The notes beneath the pieces are model-generated. The model saw only the letters and a list, made by a program, of their open reading frames with translations, was not told where the DNA came from and made no database searches. From Prostheceraeus crozeri (Eukaryota > Platyhelminthes > Polycladida > Euryleptidae), in NCBI GenBank assembly GCA_907163375.1, contig CAJQUW010007115.1, forward strand, positions 62,001 through 126,000: a stretch of 64,000 bases of DNA, in the 5' to 3' direction. The position numbers and the translations under genes are program-made. Positions 42,883 through 54,009 of this stretch are shown here, one piece after another; the first letter of the stretch is position 1; every line of letters starts with the position of its first letter.

Positions 42883-45018
42883 CAGTCGAATCCGCGTAAG
42901 TCGGATCCGCATAACTCGGATTTCCGGATAACTCGGATAAATTTTTCCCCGAAATCTGCTTCTATTCTATCAATGCTGAAAAATTTGTCTAAGTCGAATT
43001 TCCGGCTAAGTCGGACGGACAGGAAGGCCATTTTGTACGTAACTTTCATGCAACTCGGATAAATAACCGAATTTGCAAGCCTAAGCAGAGAAATATTTCT
43101 TCTTCACCTAACCAACCACAGAGAAGATATGAAAGCCATGTGTTCTATAAATAGAATCTGGTTTTCCCAACGATATTTTAACTCCTAACAGGCAAGGGTT
43201 ATATAAATAGAATCTGGTTTTCCCAGATCAGAAAGTTGTGCTCAGTTATATTAGCGTCACATTCATTGTTATTCGATCGTCATGTCTAAACGGAAATTAA
43301 AAACATTAGATTTGAAGAAGAAAATTGAGATTATTGACTTTGTGGAAGCAAATCCTTCATATAAGCGTGTTGAAATTTCTAATAAATTTGATATTCCAAC
43401 TTCGACGCTTAGAGATTTGTTGAAAAATCGTGAACAATTGAGAATTATTTTTAGCCAGTCTTCTCAAAATCTTTCTCGAAAACGTCAACGACAGAATCAA
43501 TACGAAGAAGTTGATCAATGTTTATTGGAGTGGTTTACTGAGCGAAGGAGCAGAAATTTATGCATAGATGGTGAAGTCCTGCGCGCAAAAGCAACCGAAT
43601 TTGCTAAAGCTTTGGATATTGACGTCGAAATATCTGCGTCTTGGATTAGTCGTTGGAAAGTGAGGCATGACATTTGTCAGAAAAAACAAGCCGGAGAAAG
43701 CGCTGATGTCACAGAAGAATCGTTGCATGACTGGAAAAATACGCAGCTTCCTGCCTTACTCGATCGATACTCTGCAGACGACATATTTAATGCGGATGAG
43801 ACCGCCCTTTTTTGGAAACTGATGCCGGATCGGTCGTTAGTCTTCAGAAAGGAAGATTCACACGGAGGGAAGAAATCTAAAGATCGGATAACTATTTTAG
43901 TTGCAGCGCGTATGACCGGCGAAAAGCTTCCGATTCTCGTCATTGGTCGTGCTACAAAGCCGAGATGCTTCAAAGGAGTTGTCCATCTTCCACTTCGATA
44001 TGAAGCAAATTCAAAGGCTTGGATGACACGGTCCATTTTTCAGTCTTGGCTTCGTCGTTTAGACCTCAAAATGAAGCAGCAAAATCGAAAAATTGCCATG
44101 GTGTTAGACAATTGCAGTGCACATTCTATTGATTCGCAACTTACCAACATCGAGCTTATCTATCTACTTCCGCATACAACTTCTAAATCGCAACCTATGG
44201 ACGCTGGCATCATTTACAGCCTGAAGCGCCGCTACAGAAAGAGTCTCTTAATCAAGCGTCTGGCAGCATTCGATGCATCTATCGACTTCACAATGTCTCT
44301 CCTCGAAGCTTGTCATATGCTTCGAAAGTCATGGGAAGATCTGCCGTCATCGGTGATCAAAAACTGCTTTATAACTTGTGGTTTCATGGAGGGTAACGCA
44401 AATGATGCCCCAGCCGATGAGGAATATCCAAATATTTTCGAAAGACTTCAGAGATTTTTAACATTCGACACACCCATCAACCTTCATCAATTTGCTACCG
44501 TTGATGATGAGGTTGAGACGCGAGCTACCCTTACCGATGCTGCTATTTTTGCTCAGCATACCCAACGAGCAGAAAGTGATGATGACATTAAAGGCGACGC
44601 AGCACTGGTAATGCCATCGATAGTCCAATTATTAGGGGCCCTAAAAACAATGGAAACATGGTCTTTACTCTCGTCTGAGGCATCAGAAAGTGATTATGAC
44701 TATTTCCAAAGATTGGAGTTGCGTGTTGTCTCCACATACTCAAAAAAAAACAGACAAGTATCACGGACTTTTTCTCCAAAAAGATGTGAGTGTTTTTATA
44801 CTTTTTATAAACATCAGTTTAATGACGATAAATGATATGTATACGTACAATTGGTACATGTAATTGTATGATGTGTTATTTGTGATATGTAGGCTTAAAT
44901 ACCATACAAATAAAATCATACACTGAGAATATTTTGCTGTTTTCATATAACTCGGATTTCCGGATAACTCGGATTTTTTTCTCAGTCCCATGAGATCCGA
45001 CTTATGCGGATTTGACTG
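42883..45018 (+). mobile_element. Tigger-like (pogo) DNA transposon, 2,136 bp, apparently complete
   Basis: Terminal inverted repeats begin CAGTCGAATCCGCGTAAGTC at left; the inverted right end reads CAGTCAAATCCGCATAAGTC. Both are flanked by TA (42881-42882, 45019-45020). Subterminal AACTCGGATTTCCGGATAAC words occur at both ends. A single uninterrupted transposase frame fills the interior. It lies in DHX9 intron 1, close to the first coding exon. Confidence 0.92.
43282..44835 (+). CDS. Tigger-like transposase, intact
   Basis: 517 aa from ATG 43282. The N-terminal CENP-B/psq helix-turn-helix (about residues 5-50: LKKKIEIIDFVEANPSYKRV, then TSTLRDLLKN) and a second Tc5-type HTH (about 75-135, WISRWKVRH) bind the transposon ends. 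The DDE_1 catalytic domain has Asp172 (FNADETALFW), Asp276 (MVLDNCSAH) and Asp307 (SKSQPMDAGII), the pogo-type DDD triad with 30 residues in the last gap. The C-terminus is acidic. There are no stops or frameshifts, so it may be active or recently active. Confidence 0.93.
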   Translation: MSKRKLKTLDLKKKIEIIDFVEANPSYKRVEISNKFDIPTSTLRDLLKNREQLRIIFSQSSQNLSRKRQRQNQYEEVDQCLLEWFTERRSRNLCIDGEVLRAKATEFAKALDIDVEISASWISRWKVRHDICQKKQAGESADVTEESLHDWKNTQLPALLDRYSADDIFNADETALFWKLMPDRSLVFRKEDSHGGKKSKDRITILVAARMTGEKLPILVIGRATKPRCFKGVVHLPLRYEANSKAWMTRSIFQSWLRRLDLKMKQQNRKIAMVLDNCSAHSIDSQLTNIELIYLLPHTTSKSQPMDAGIIYSLKRRYRKSLLIKRLAAFDASIDFTMSLLEACHMLRKSWEDLPSSVIKNCFITCGFMEGNANDAPADEEYPNIFERLQRFLTFDTPINLHQFATVDDEVETRATLTDAAIFAQHTQRAESDDDIKGDAALVMPSIVQLLGALKTMETWSLLSSEASESDYDYFQRLELRVVSTYSKKNRQVSRTFSPKRCECFYTFYKHQFNDDK

Positions 45019-45335
45019 TACTCGTATTATTACATTATTATTATTTTCAGTTGGAGCAGACGATGGTGTGTTGAACATTGATACTAAACTGTTATCTAGG
45101 CTCAAAATGCAAGAGGCAGGAACTACTCCAAACACTTAAATTTCTGGGTTTTACCTCGTATGTCTTTACATGAAATCATATACATTTCAAATCGTTATTT
45201 TAGTTTGAGGTGGTGAATTCCCGATTTTGACATGGGTTCATAGGGGTTTTCCTGGTTTCTTGTTCTTTCGATCAGCGGTTTTCCGCGTCACCATGCGCCT
45301 AGTCCGGTAACATTCCAACTTTTGTTCATACTTAC

Positions 45336-45466
45336 TTCGCACATGAAACGTTGACGTTGCTTATTCCCAACTGCTCGGATCTGATAGTCAGGCGACACCT
45401 TTTTATTACTTCCAAGCCATGAATGAAGAAATTGCTTTATTTCTCCACCCGACATAGTAAGGATAG
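45336..45466 (-). CDS. DHX9: DHX9 first coding exon (start codon at 45455)
   Basis: The acceptor TTTTTTCAG ends at 45467, followed by 11 nt of 5'UTR, the ATG at 45455-45453 and 40 codons to a donor GAA/GTAAGT at 45336/45335. It encodes MSGGEIKQFLHSWLG, then DYQIRAVGNKQRQRFMCE, the N-terminal half of the first dsRNA-binding domain of DHX9. The family begins in the same way (KxFLYAWxGxxxxxPxYxIRAVGNKxRQxFMCE). A non-coding first exon must lie further right; it was not identified. Confidence 0.92.
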
Positions 45467-47634
45467 CTGAAAAAAGGATTGAAATTCCAACTTAGAATGA
45501 CATTTATAGAAGGTTATAGAAGGCTGCTGCATGAGGCACTATTTCACGATGTACACAATGAATTATAAGACTGAAAATAAAAACAAGAACGCTTCAATGA
45601 AACCAATGTAAATTTACAAGTTAAATACATCTGTGAATTCATGCCAAAAATGTATTCAATTTCCATCAAGCAACAAATGACTTCAAGCGGTTGTCACTCA
45701 TATTAGCAATGTAATGTTTGCGTAGCTTGCGTATATGGAGGTACTTGAACATTGAGAAGCTTCAAAAATGTCTGTGCATGAAACATTGTGATATTAACCC
45801 TGAACTAGAGCGGTGGTGTGAAAAATTTCCAAAGTTGCATTCAACAGTTACTTTTCCTATCAATGGAGGAAGGTCACTTCGCATTTTCTTAAATGCTCAA
45901 CCATTCTTACAAGGGCATTCTAACTCTTGAGTGAGTGAGTGAGCGAACGAGGTTTTCAGCCGTTTCATGGTGAACGAGTTACCCTGAGCAAACGGCATAT
46001 TCCGGCTGCTACCTCTGAACTGAACTAAGAATTTGCCGTTCATAAACTGAAGAACGAACATAACTGGTCTTTTGTAATTCTTCCAATTCCTGCCCATACA
46101 TTAACATCGAACCATTGACATTGCTCCTCCCAGTATCTACAATCATACGTATTTTGTAGAGGACTTGGCAAATCCTGTGTAAGCCATGCATAAGAGGTAG
46201 TATTGTATACCTTCAAATCAAGTGGCCTAATTTGATATCTGAATAAATGAGTCCGTCAACTTCCTGTGTAATTTTTAATTCCAAACTGAAGATACGAAAA
46301 TACCTACGTTAAGAAAAGCTAAAAGGAAGCATTCCTGCAGGTATTGAAAAATCTCGTAGCTGTTTTCGTCTCAGATGTTGAAAGCATGACCGATAGTAAC
46401 AAATTCTTAGAATATATTCAGGTTGGGATCCCCTTTTACTTGTCGAACGAAAAATAAGATAAGTACCTCTTTGTAAAGCTTAGTCCAAGTAAATTTAAGG
46501 AAAACGTTCAATATTCCGTCAGCAGTTTGCCTCATTTATTCAGTACCCAACTGATAAGGTTCATCATCGGATGACGTTACATGTGCCATTGCATTTTCTT
46601 GTGTAGGCCTAGTTAAAGTCTTTGATATTTCATAAAAATGACAGGTGCTTGTAAGAATTTCACTCTGGTTCTTTCTTAATACGTAGGAATTTTGGAGCAT
46701 CAAAGGGATTAAGTGCTTCCTCAAGAGCTTTGTGTAATTCGGACGAAGTGACATGTCCAAGAAGCTGTAATGTTCAGCTCCTTGTGATGATGATTTTAGC
46801 CCCCATCCGGTGTCTTACATGTACATCCATCTGACCTAGATGTGACACTTTATTCAATGATTCTTCAAATAAACACACAAATAATGGTAACTTAGAGAGA
46901 TGGTCGAGTCAAAGTCATTTCAGGCACGGGGCAATGCCAAACGTGATAGCGTAGCCAATTTTGTCTTTGCGTGGCTACAAAGACTATGAGGGATTCATCA
47001 AGAAGAATCACTTTCATCATCAAAATCAATGAAATCAATAAAGAAGCCGACGAATTGCAGTTAACCTCCGTAGACTAGAGTAACCAATAGAGTTCTGCTT
47101 TTCGCTACATCATCCCTTTCCATTGCACATCATATCTACATGTAGCCGAATTCCATTTTCCCTGACTTTTCCAGAGCAAACTTTTCCTCTGACTTTCCCA
47201 GGTTTTTCCAGACGTTATACACCCTGAAGCAAAAATAAATTGAGCACAAATCTCCTGGGGTCAAGCAGTGATCGAACGAGGTAATTAAGGAGCTTTCTTT
47301 CGCCTTCAGCATGAAATGAAGATACGGCCTAATGTACATGTCTTGGCATTCTGAGTTGATTCTAGAATTCTGAGTTGATTCTAGAGTCTTTCATAGTTTT
47401 ATGTGCAAACTCATCAATACAATTTCTCAATAAACAAATTATTAATAATAGGCATGAGCTTTGAGGACTTTTAGGCGAATATATATTTACAAGCACGTCA
47501 CTGACAACCATTCAGCCGAAATCGGTCTCACGTCGATTTTCACTCATCATATAGGCGTGCATGGGATTTGAGCATGACTGATTGCTTGTAGGGGGAAAAT
47601 ATTGTATCCAAAGACAGCTGTTTTATTCAGGTCG
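45467..47634. other. Upstream of DHX9 coding start, no recognised gene
   Basis: Probably the 5'UTR intron or promoter side of DHX9. Open frames (45718-45930, 45897-46191, 46536-46760) show no domains. Confidence 0.4.
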
Positions 47635-47836
47635 TTCTACACCTTTTCCATTTTTATTTCAGATATTTCCAAATCGATTTCCAAATGAATTTCAGATATC
47701 TATCAGAAACTCAACTTGAAGATATCTGAAATTCAATTGGAGAAATCTGAAATCCATCTGGAAATGTCTGAAATTCATTAAAAAATATCTGAAATCGATT
47801 TGGAAATATCTTATATAGAAATGGAGAAGGTGTAGA
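47635..47836. mobile_element. Foldback MITE, about 200 bp
   Basis: The ends TTCTACACCTTTTCCATTT and AAATGGAGAAGGTGTAGA are inverted copies, and the whole body is an imperfect hairpin built of ATATCTGAAATTCA-type words on either side of GAAACTCAACTTGAA. No coding sequence. Confidence 0.75.
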
Positions 47837-48641
47837 TGTAATATCTGTCACTGAAAGCCATCACCATTCCTTTGAATTATGCATGCAATTGAAAACTTAC
47901 TCTGACTGGCGAAAACAAATGAAGCCGTTTTTCATTTCATCAGAGGCGTTTGGCCGACTCCAAGAAGCGGAACTTGCTTATGTAACTTGAAAATATTTCC
48001 ATTAGTCATCACCGTGCTCTCATAAATCAAGTCTTCATTGAAGTGTGGACAAGTACATTTAACCCGTTAATGGCGATTAGTAACAATTGTTGCCACTCCC
48101 ATTTTTTGTGTTTTTGTCATAAAAAAATATCATGATAAGGCTTCACTACTGACATAGCATTCTTCCGTGTATGATAGATACTTTTGTAATGTATACTGAT
48201 CATTGGATATTTTCTTACGATTATATAGGCCTAAAATCATGTACCTTGGTAGTCGCGAAAGTACATCTGTAATCCTTTGTTGCATCAAGTCAAAATATTT
48301 TCATTTTACTTTGAAAGCTTATCTATAAATTCTTTCATGAGCTGTAGATGTCATAGGACGAACGTAAAGGCTATTGGACAGAATCATGTTCTACCAGAAG
48401 CAGTTTATCTCCGGTGGCAACAAATGTTGCCATTCGCCGGTAACACTTACAATAAATTATAGGCTACCCTGCTATGCTTAATCCCGAACTCAATAAGCAA
48501 TAATTTCATTGCCAATGCATGTCCTAATTTCTATGTTTGTATGATTTTGAAATACAAATCATTCCCTTTGACAAGCTCACGAAGAGCAGAAACCGGTCAG
48601 GGAATAGGAGACTTCGAGTTTTCCTTTTGAATTTGGTATTT
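47837..48641. other. Sequence without recognised gene
   Basis: No convincing frame or repeat. Confidence 0.35.
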
Positions 48642-48665
48642 TATATATATATATATATATATATA
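48642..48665. repeat. (TA)n microsatellite
   Basis: Uninterrupted TA dinucleotides, about 12 units, immediately outside the left arm of a large inverted repeat. Confidence 0.95.
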
Positions 48666-49203
48666 AAAGAAAGAACAAATGCTTTGACCGGACATGTTTC
48701 AATCTTCTTTCAAGATCATCTTCAGCGGAAAAGTTACAATTACAGACAAATCTTTCTTAAATACGTAGTCACATTGAAAACTGTTCATTTTGGAAGGCAC
48801 GTAATAGCATAGAAATCTTAAGTCAGACAGATAAAATAAAATAATTATTGGTAAATGCAAGCAACCATTTATCCTGGAGTCGATATTCATAAAAAGTAAT
48901 GAAAATCTCGCTAATGAAAGGAACGGATCATACACTCTTTAAATCTGTAACTTACTTTACGAATTGTACACACTATCTTCTAAATTATTTGAGTAGGTTG
49001 TGACTTCGTGTTTTTATTTTTATTTTATTTTATCTGTCTGACTTAAGATTTCTATGCTATTACGTGCCTTCCAGAATGAACAGTTTTCAATGTGACTACG
49101 CATTTAAGAAAGATTTGTCTGTAATAATTGTAACTTTTCCGCTGAAGATGATCTTGCAAGAAGATTGAAACATGTCCGGTCAAAGCATTTGTTCTTTCTT
49201 TTA
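48664..49203. repeat. Large inverted repeat, two arms of about 180 bp
   Basis: The left arm 48664-48843 starts TAAAAGAAAGAACAAATGC and the right arm 49019-49203 ends GCATTTGTTCTTTCTTTTA. The arms match nearly throughout and are separated by about 175 bases. Each carries CCGCTGAAGATGATCTTG (on the minus strand of the left arm and the plus strand of the right), resembling Penelope-like element tails. It may be a pair of inverted Penelope terminal segments. Confidence 0.85.
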
Positions 49204-49247
49204 AATATGAGAAGCCTAGGCACACTTTGCGTGAATATAATATATAT

Positions 49248-49475
49248 AAGTAAAATAAAAATCAGCCAGATTCTCAAATAAACATAGCTTCCTTACTTAA
49301 TCCTTCCTTCCTATTTATCAATAAATTTCTTCCTACCTTGAATGCCTAATGTACTATATATAGATATGCATGTATCTTCTTATCACTTTTATTTAATGCC
49401 TTGATAAGCAGTCAAACTGTGAAATCGATCGGCATAAGGCATTATTTGAGAATCTGGCTGATTTTTATTTTACTT
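49248..49475. repeat. Perfect 33-bp inverted repeats, 162 bases apart
   Basis: 49248-49280 (AAGTAAAATAAAAATCAGCC...) and 49443-49475 (...GGCTGATTTTTATTTTACTT) are exact reverse complements. They sit downstream of a minus-strand Penelope-like ORF and may delimit its 3' structure. Confidence 0.85.
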
Positions 49476-49531
49476 ATTTGTCGCCGTTTGCGTTTCCTGG
49501 TTTTTCTCTCTTTCTTTTTCTTTCTTTCTAT

Positions 49532-49571
<40 letters not shown>
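49532..49571. repeat. (TA)n(TG)n microsatellite
   Basis: About 12 TA units followed by about 8 TG units. Several short open frames across it are artefacts. Confidence 0.95.
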
Positions 49572-49729
49572 AATGTGGGCAGCAAATCGTTATTCTTGCA
49601 TGTTTCATTAAATATAATATCGCAATCAGTCTTGTTAATTTTCAAATAATGATTTTCCATAGTTCTAAAAAGTTTCTTTTCTTCATTTGCTAAAAACTTC
49701 AACATACATTTTGAAAGCCATTTAATTGG

Positions 49730-50687
49730 AATCATACCGGTACTTCGGACTGTCACGGAGTCCATCTTCAGGGTAATTGAATTTGCTGAATGTACATTGA
49801 TCATACTAAGGAAAAAGCTAGGAAATATAAACCATGTATGTACAAAATTGTGAGAAGGATATCAAAAATGGAATAGAAATGGTCAACATTGGAAGAACAT
49901 AGAAATGATTAGTCTAATTCATGCATAAAAATGGAAATATTTTGCTACATTACTAATAAGCGATGGGTCAAACGCTGGTCTTGTTTATTGAGAAGAGGTT
50001 GGTTCTCTTTAATGAGTAGAGCCTCGGCGATTTCCAGATCTTTCTGCACTGGGTAATTTGCGATCACTTTTGAGTTGGATTCTATTAGTTTGTAACCAGG
50101 TTTTATATTTTGGTGTGTTGTTAGGTGTGTTTTTATTGAACCGTTTGACATATGTTGCTGGCATCTATGTGTGAGTGTGTTTGTCGTATAACCAATGTAG
50201 CGTCAGAAGGGCAATGAAATTGGTACACAACATGGTGCACAGTTGATTTGAAAGGATTGATGTTTTGGAGTACGTGTTGTAGGCGCGTCATTTTATAATA
50301 CACTCGCAATTTGATTCTATTTGATTCGCGAGTAGGGGCAACATTTGTTACTATGATTCTTTGAAGGCGCTTTTCTTCAACAACTGAGCTTGATGTCCAT
50401 TGGCTTTTAAAATAAAATATGATCTCACTCTCATCAATGGGTGCATTGACATTCTGCTTTCGTTTGAGGAAAGCTTTGATCACTTCTTCTATCAAACGCT
50501 GTGGGTATCCGTTGTTCACAAGTATTTCAGTAATTCTCAATATTTCTTGATGAAATAAAGCCCAACTCGAGCAGTGGCTGTAAGCTCTATGCAAATAAGA
50601 TGAAACTACAGACCGCTTGTATGTCTCTGGACCACGGAACATTTTGCGACATCTTCTTCTTCTCTGTACAACTTCGTCTCTATTCAT
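49730..50687 (-). pseudogene. Penelope-like element RT thumb plus GIY-YIG endonuclease
   Basis: The minus-strand frame from 50687 reads RGPETYKRSVVSSYLHRAYS, CSSWALFHQEI and LVNNGYPQRLIEEVIKAFL, the thumb region of Penelope-like RTs. It then reaches VVYQFHCPSDATL, where the YIG half (YIGYTTNTLTHR) is in another frame, a one-base shift near 50200. The end (49945-50151) has HLTTHQNIKPGYKLIESNSK and LEIAEALLIKENQPLLNKQ, the usual C-terminus. A tail motif CTGAAGATGGACTCC (minus strand) follows near 49770-49735. The upstream catalytic part is missing from this strand; see the adjacent inverted fragment. Confidence 0.82.
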
Positions 50688-50757
50688 TTGGAAAAATGAT
50701 TTATGCCAACAAATTGATGGTGTTTCGATGGGAAGTCCTTTAGGACCTGCATAAAAC
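50688..50757 (+). pseudogene. Inverted Penelope-like RT motif-B fragment
   Basis: The plus strand encodes LCQQIDGVSMGSPLGPA, RT motif B of a Penelope-like element, head to head with the minus-strand thumb/endonuclease part. In the intact protein this segment lies upstream of the minus-strand part, so the copy has a 5' inversion. Confidence 0.7.
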
Positions 50758-50761
50758 TATA

Positions 50762-52173
50762 AAATGAAATTAAATCACACGTAGAAAATAATAATAATAA
50801 AAACCAACAAATGTTCAGATAGAGCCCGACCGGTTTCTTCCTGGGTTGCCTTCTGGTTTGAAATATTTCGCAACAGTTGGTTGCGTTATTTAGACGACTG
50901 TTTTTTTATCTGGAAAAATTCGTTTGGGGATGTTGACAATTTTTGTTTCCATTTTGAATGAATTGGATAATAACTTGCGATTTACAATAGAAGAAGGCAA
51001 TGAGAAAATTAGTTTTTTAGACGTCTTGATATGCAAGGAAGGTGACAAAATAGAAAGGGATATTTTCTACAAAAATACAGACAGTCATAATCATGTTCCT
51101 TTCCATTCAGGGCACCCAAAGCATTTGATCAGAAATATTCCTTATGTACTTGCCAGGCGCATTAATACCATTGTCTCAAAAAATGATATGAAAGAAATTC
51201 GTTTTGCAGAGATGAAAAACATTGATAAAACTAGGTTACCCGGTTCATCTAATAGATGATTCAATCAGAAAATCAAAAACTGAACAAAACATTGGAAAAC
51301 TAGCAAGTGACACTAACCAACCAATCTCATATGTTCAGACATGTAACCCAAACAATCCAAAAGTTTTTCAACACATCGAAACCCCAGTATTTGCAACACT
51401 ACAATTAACGGAGAAATTTAGGAATTCGAAATTAAGAGTCTCATACCGACAACCACCTTCCCTTCTTCAATTACTGCGGAAAAATAGACGATTTATCATA
51501 TATGGGGCTTCAAAATGTAATGACAAGAGGTGTTACAGTTGTCAGCATTTAATAACCGGGAGAGAACTAAACTATAAAATTGACAACGTTGACAAAACTT
51601 TTATTCTGAAATCAAATTTCAATTGCTCCTCCAAAAATATTGTATATGCTTTGCGATGTCGAGGATGCGAACAACTATATGTGGGTCAAACCGGTGACGC
51701 TTTGCGTTCGAGGATCCGAGTTCATCGAGAACAAATAAATTTATCCCGATACAGAATGCTCTATGTCAGCAAGCATATCTATGAGTGTGCGAAGAACTTC
51801 AATCCTTCTTTTAATGTTATTCCCTTCTTCAATTACCAGCTGAGTGCGATAGATTGTATCGAGAAAATAAAGAACAGATGTGTATTAAACTAATAAGACC
51901 GTCATTGAATAGGGATATAGGCACATCGACTTGATAAGATATCTCATTTTTCTATCACAGTGATGACAGTGTGCAGACATGGATATTTTTCTTTTCATTA
52001 TCATGTTTATTATTGAGTTATGTAGTTCTATGATTACTGAACTACGATGTATTTTGATTTTGAATACATTCATTTAGCCCTTGATAAGCCTGCAAGCCAG
52101 GCAGAAACAGGTCGGGCTCTATCTGAACATTTGTTGGTTTTTCCTTTTACTTTCTACGTGTGATTTAATTTAA
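50762..52173 (+). mobile_element. Second Penelope-like element, flanked by about 70-bp inverted repeats
   Basis: The left flank 50762-50838 (ATGAAATTAAATCACACGTA..., CAACAAATGTTCAGATAGAG) reappears inverted at 52105-52173 (...CTCTATCTGAACATTTGTTG, ...TACGTGTGATTTAATTT). Between them a 5'-truncated RT and GIY-YIG endonuclease are encoded on the plus strand. Inverted terminal segments are known in some Penelope-like copies. Confidence 0.75.
50838..51893 (+). pseudogene. Penelope-like RT C-part with intact GIY-YIG endonuclease motif
   Basis: It opens with WLRYLDDCFFIW (RT catalytic motif, about 50880), shifts frame to LRFTIEEGNEKISFLDVLI (about 50970), shifts again near 51240 to LGYPVHLIDDSI, and continues open to 51893. 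The last frame has a Cys cluster (CNDKRCYSCQHL near 51520) and a GIY-YIG domain: NIVYALRCRGCEQLYVGQT (about 51640), then LRSRIRVHREQI and VSKHIYECA. The endonuclease nicks DNA for target-primed reverse transcription. Two frameshifts and the missing N-part make it inactive. Confidence 0.83.
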
Positions 52174-52353
52174 TAAATCAAAACGAATTGATTTCTGATG
52201 CACTTCAGGTGAACAAAAGACTGTTTGACATTTAATCACTTAAATACAAAATCGAGACATATCGGATGATGATCACTTTTCATACAATTCAACATTTATG
52301 GCGTCACGTTGTCTGGTCTCTTGCGTCAAGTCAAACAATAAAAGCAGTGAAAT

Positions 52354-52356
<3 letters not shown>

Positions 52357-52407
<51 letters not shown>
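52357..52407. repeat. (TA)n microsatellite
   Basis: About 25 uninterrupted TA units. A shorter run recurs at 52498-52511. Confidence 0.95.
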
Positions 52408-52409
<2 letters not shown>

Positions 52410-52411
52410 GT

Positions 52412-54007
52412 AAATTTGGGATGCAAATTATTCATTATACAAGTTTCATGAAAGTTTTTTTATATAAGTTTTTCTTTAATTTTTTTATACTAACCTTATA
52501 TATATATATATTTATGCGGAATTGAATGTTACTGAACTGAAAACGGTAAGCCAAGGTAATGGAGCACTGTTCATATTAAGAAAGTAATGCGATGACTGTC
52601 AACTGCTGCTGTCAATACATCCGTGTGAATGTGCTAAATGAATTGATAGTTTATGCAATTGATTTATTTCAGCAAGCTTTATCAAATTCGACATGCATTC
52701 TCTTGCATCAAAATCTGAGTCGGGTTAGATGCACACAAGATCATCCTTGAGGCTTACATTTAGACCCATAGGATACAAGCCTACAACTCAACTACCGGAA
52801 TGGTAAAAATTCTTCGAACTAAGCTATTGGAATTCGCTCAATAGTATTTTTTTTCGATAACCACGTTGAGCACATCGAGATCAAAAGAAAGTATGATGCT
52901 ATGTGTGACTGAGCTTACTTTTGTAGTACAGCGCAAAATAAGTGTTTCATGTCGATATTTTCATAGGAAACTTAAGTTTTCGCAAGTGTCCAAAGTCACC
53001 ACACCCCGAGCTGACTTTGGACAGATTTATTTAAATACCGTAGCCAATGTTAAATAGACGTGCATACCAGTGTACCTCAAAATTTCAAAAATCGTGCAAT
53101 CCTTCTGGGAAAATCGTACAATTCAAAATTGTCTATAATTTCAATAAATTGTATATTCCCTGCTAAATTCCCTACTCCTTATGCATTCTTGTACTAAAGC
53201 AAACATAATCCAAAAAGTGTATAATGGAATCAAAACAAAACATAACAATAGGAAAATATAACAAGAAGCGGGGTGTCTGATAACAGATATAATTTTCTAA
53301 AACCAAATAGGTGATAAACTAGCTACATAAAACGAAATATATCAAAAACAAAAATGGTCAAATTGCGATGCCACTGCGTTCCTGCACTTCCATCGTATAA
53401 CACCATTTCAGGTGCTTAATTTCTTTATCGCTGTATTTTTCCCCGGATTGAGGGGTTCAGGTTGCTCCTTCAGGACCAGCAATGAATCAAGCGTGCAGGC
53501 GGATATTAAGTCCAGTTGTGTAGTCTTGTTTTTCTTCACTTGGCCTGGACTGGCTTTCTGGGTTTTAATGTGGATAGGCCTATGTTGCCTATGTCGGACG
53601 GACACAACTGATGATTTCTGAGAACCAACCGTATTGTTGAAATGCGTTTGTGTGATGATGTAAACTCGGTATGTGACATTTACCTCTTGGAGGTTTTCGA
53701 ACATTTTGTATTCGAGCGCTTGTTGACCTTGGCAGTTGATTGTACAGAACCTTCTAAGTATGACTGTAATATGTCCGTAATGCCTTATGGGACCATTTTT
53801 GTGTAGTTTTACTTTTGTATCGTGATATCGATTGTTTTTTGTTTATAAGCGTTATGGATGGATTAAATTTGAGCAGAACAATATCAAACGCGACAATCGA
53901 ATACCGATTGTCTGTCTACAATAAATGTAGTTTTGTATAATTCCGTTCTGAGATTCGTTGAGATTCTGAGATTGAAAAATTTCTAACCACAATCGAGCAC
54001 ATTACCG
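52412..54007. other. Sequence without recognised gene
   Basis: Complementary open frames at 53408-53704 on both strands show no domain. Nothing else is supported. Confidence 0.35.
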
Positions 54008-54009
54008 TA

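Noticed and set aside
49442..49804. 120-aa minus-strand open frame
   Set aside because: It is carried by TA/TG microsatellite and pyrimidine runs; only its first residues overlap the tail of a Penelope-like element.
53408..53704. Complementary open frames of 98 and 69 aa
   Set aside because: Shadow frames with no motif, no promoter and no splice context.
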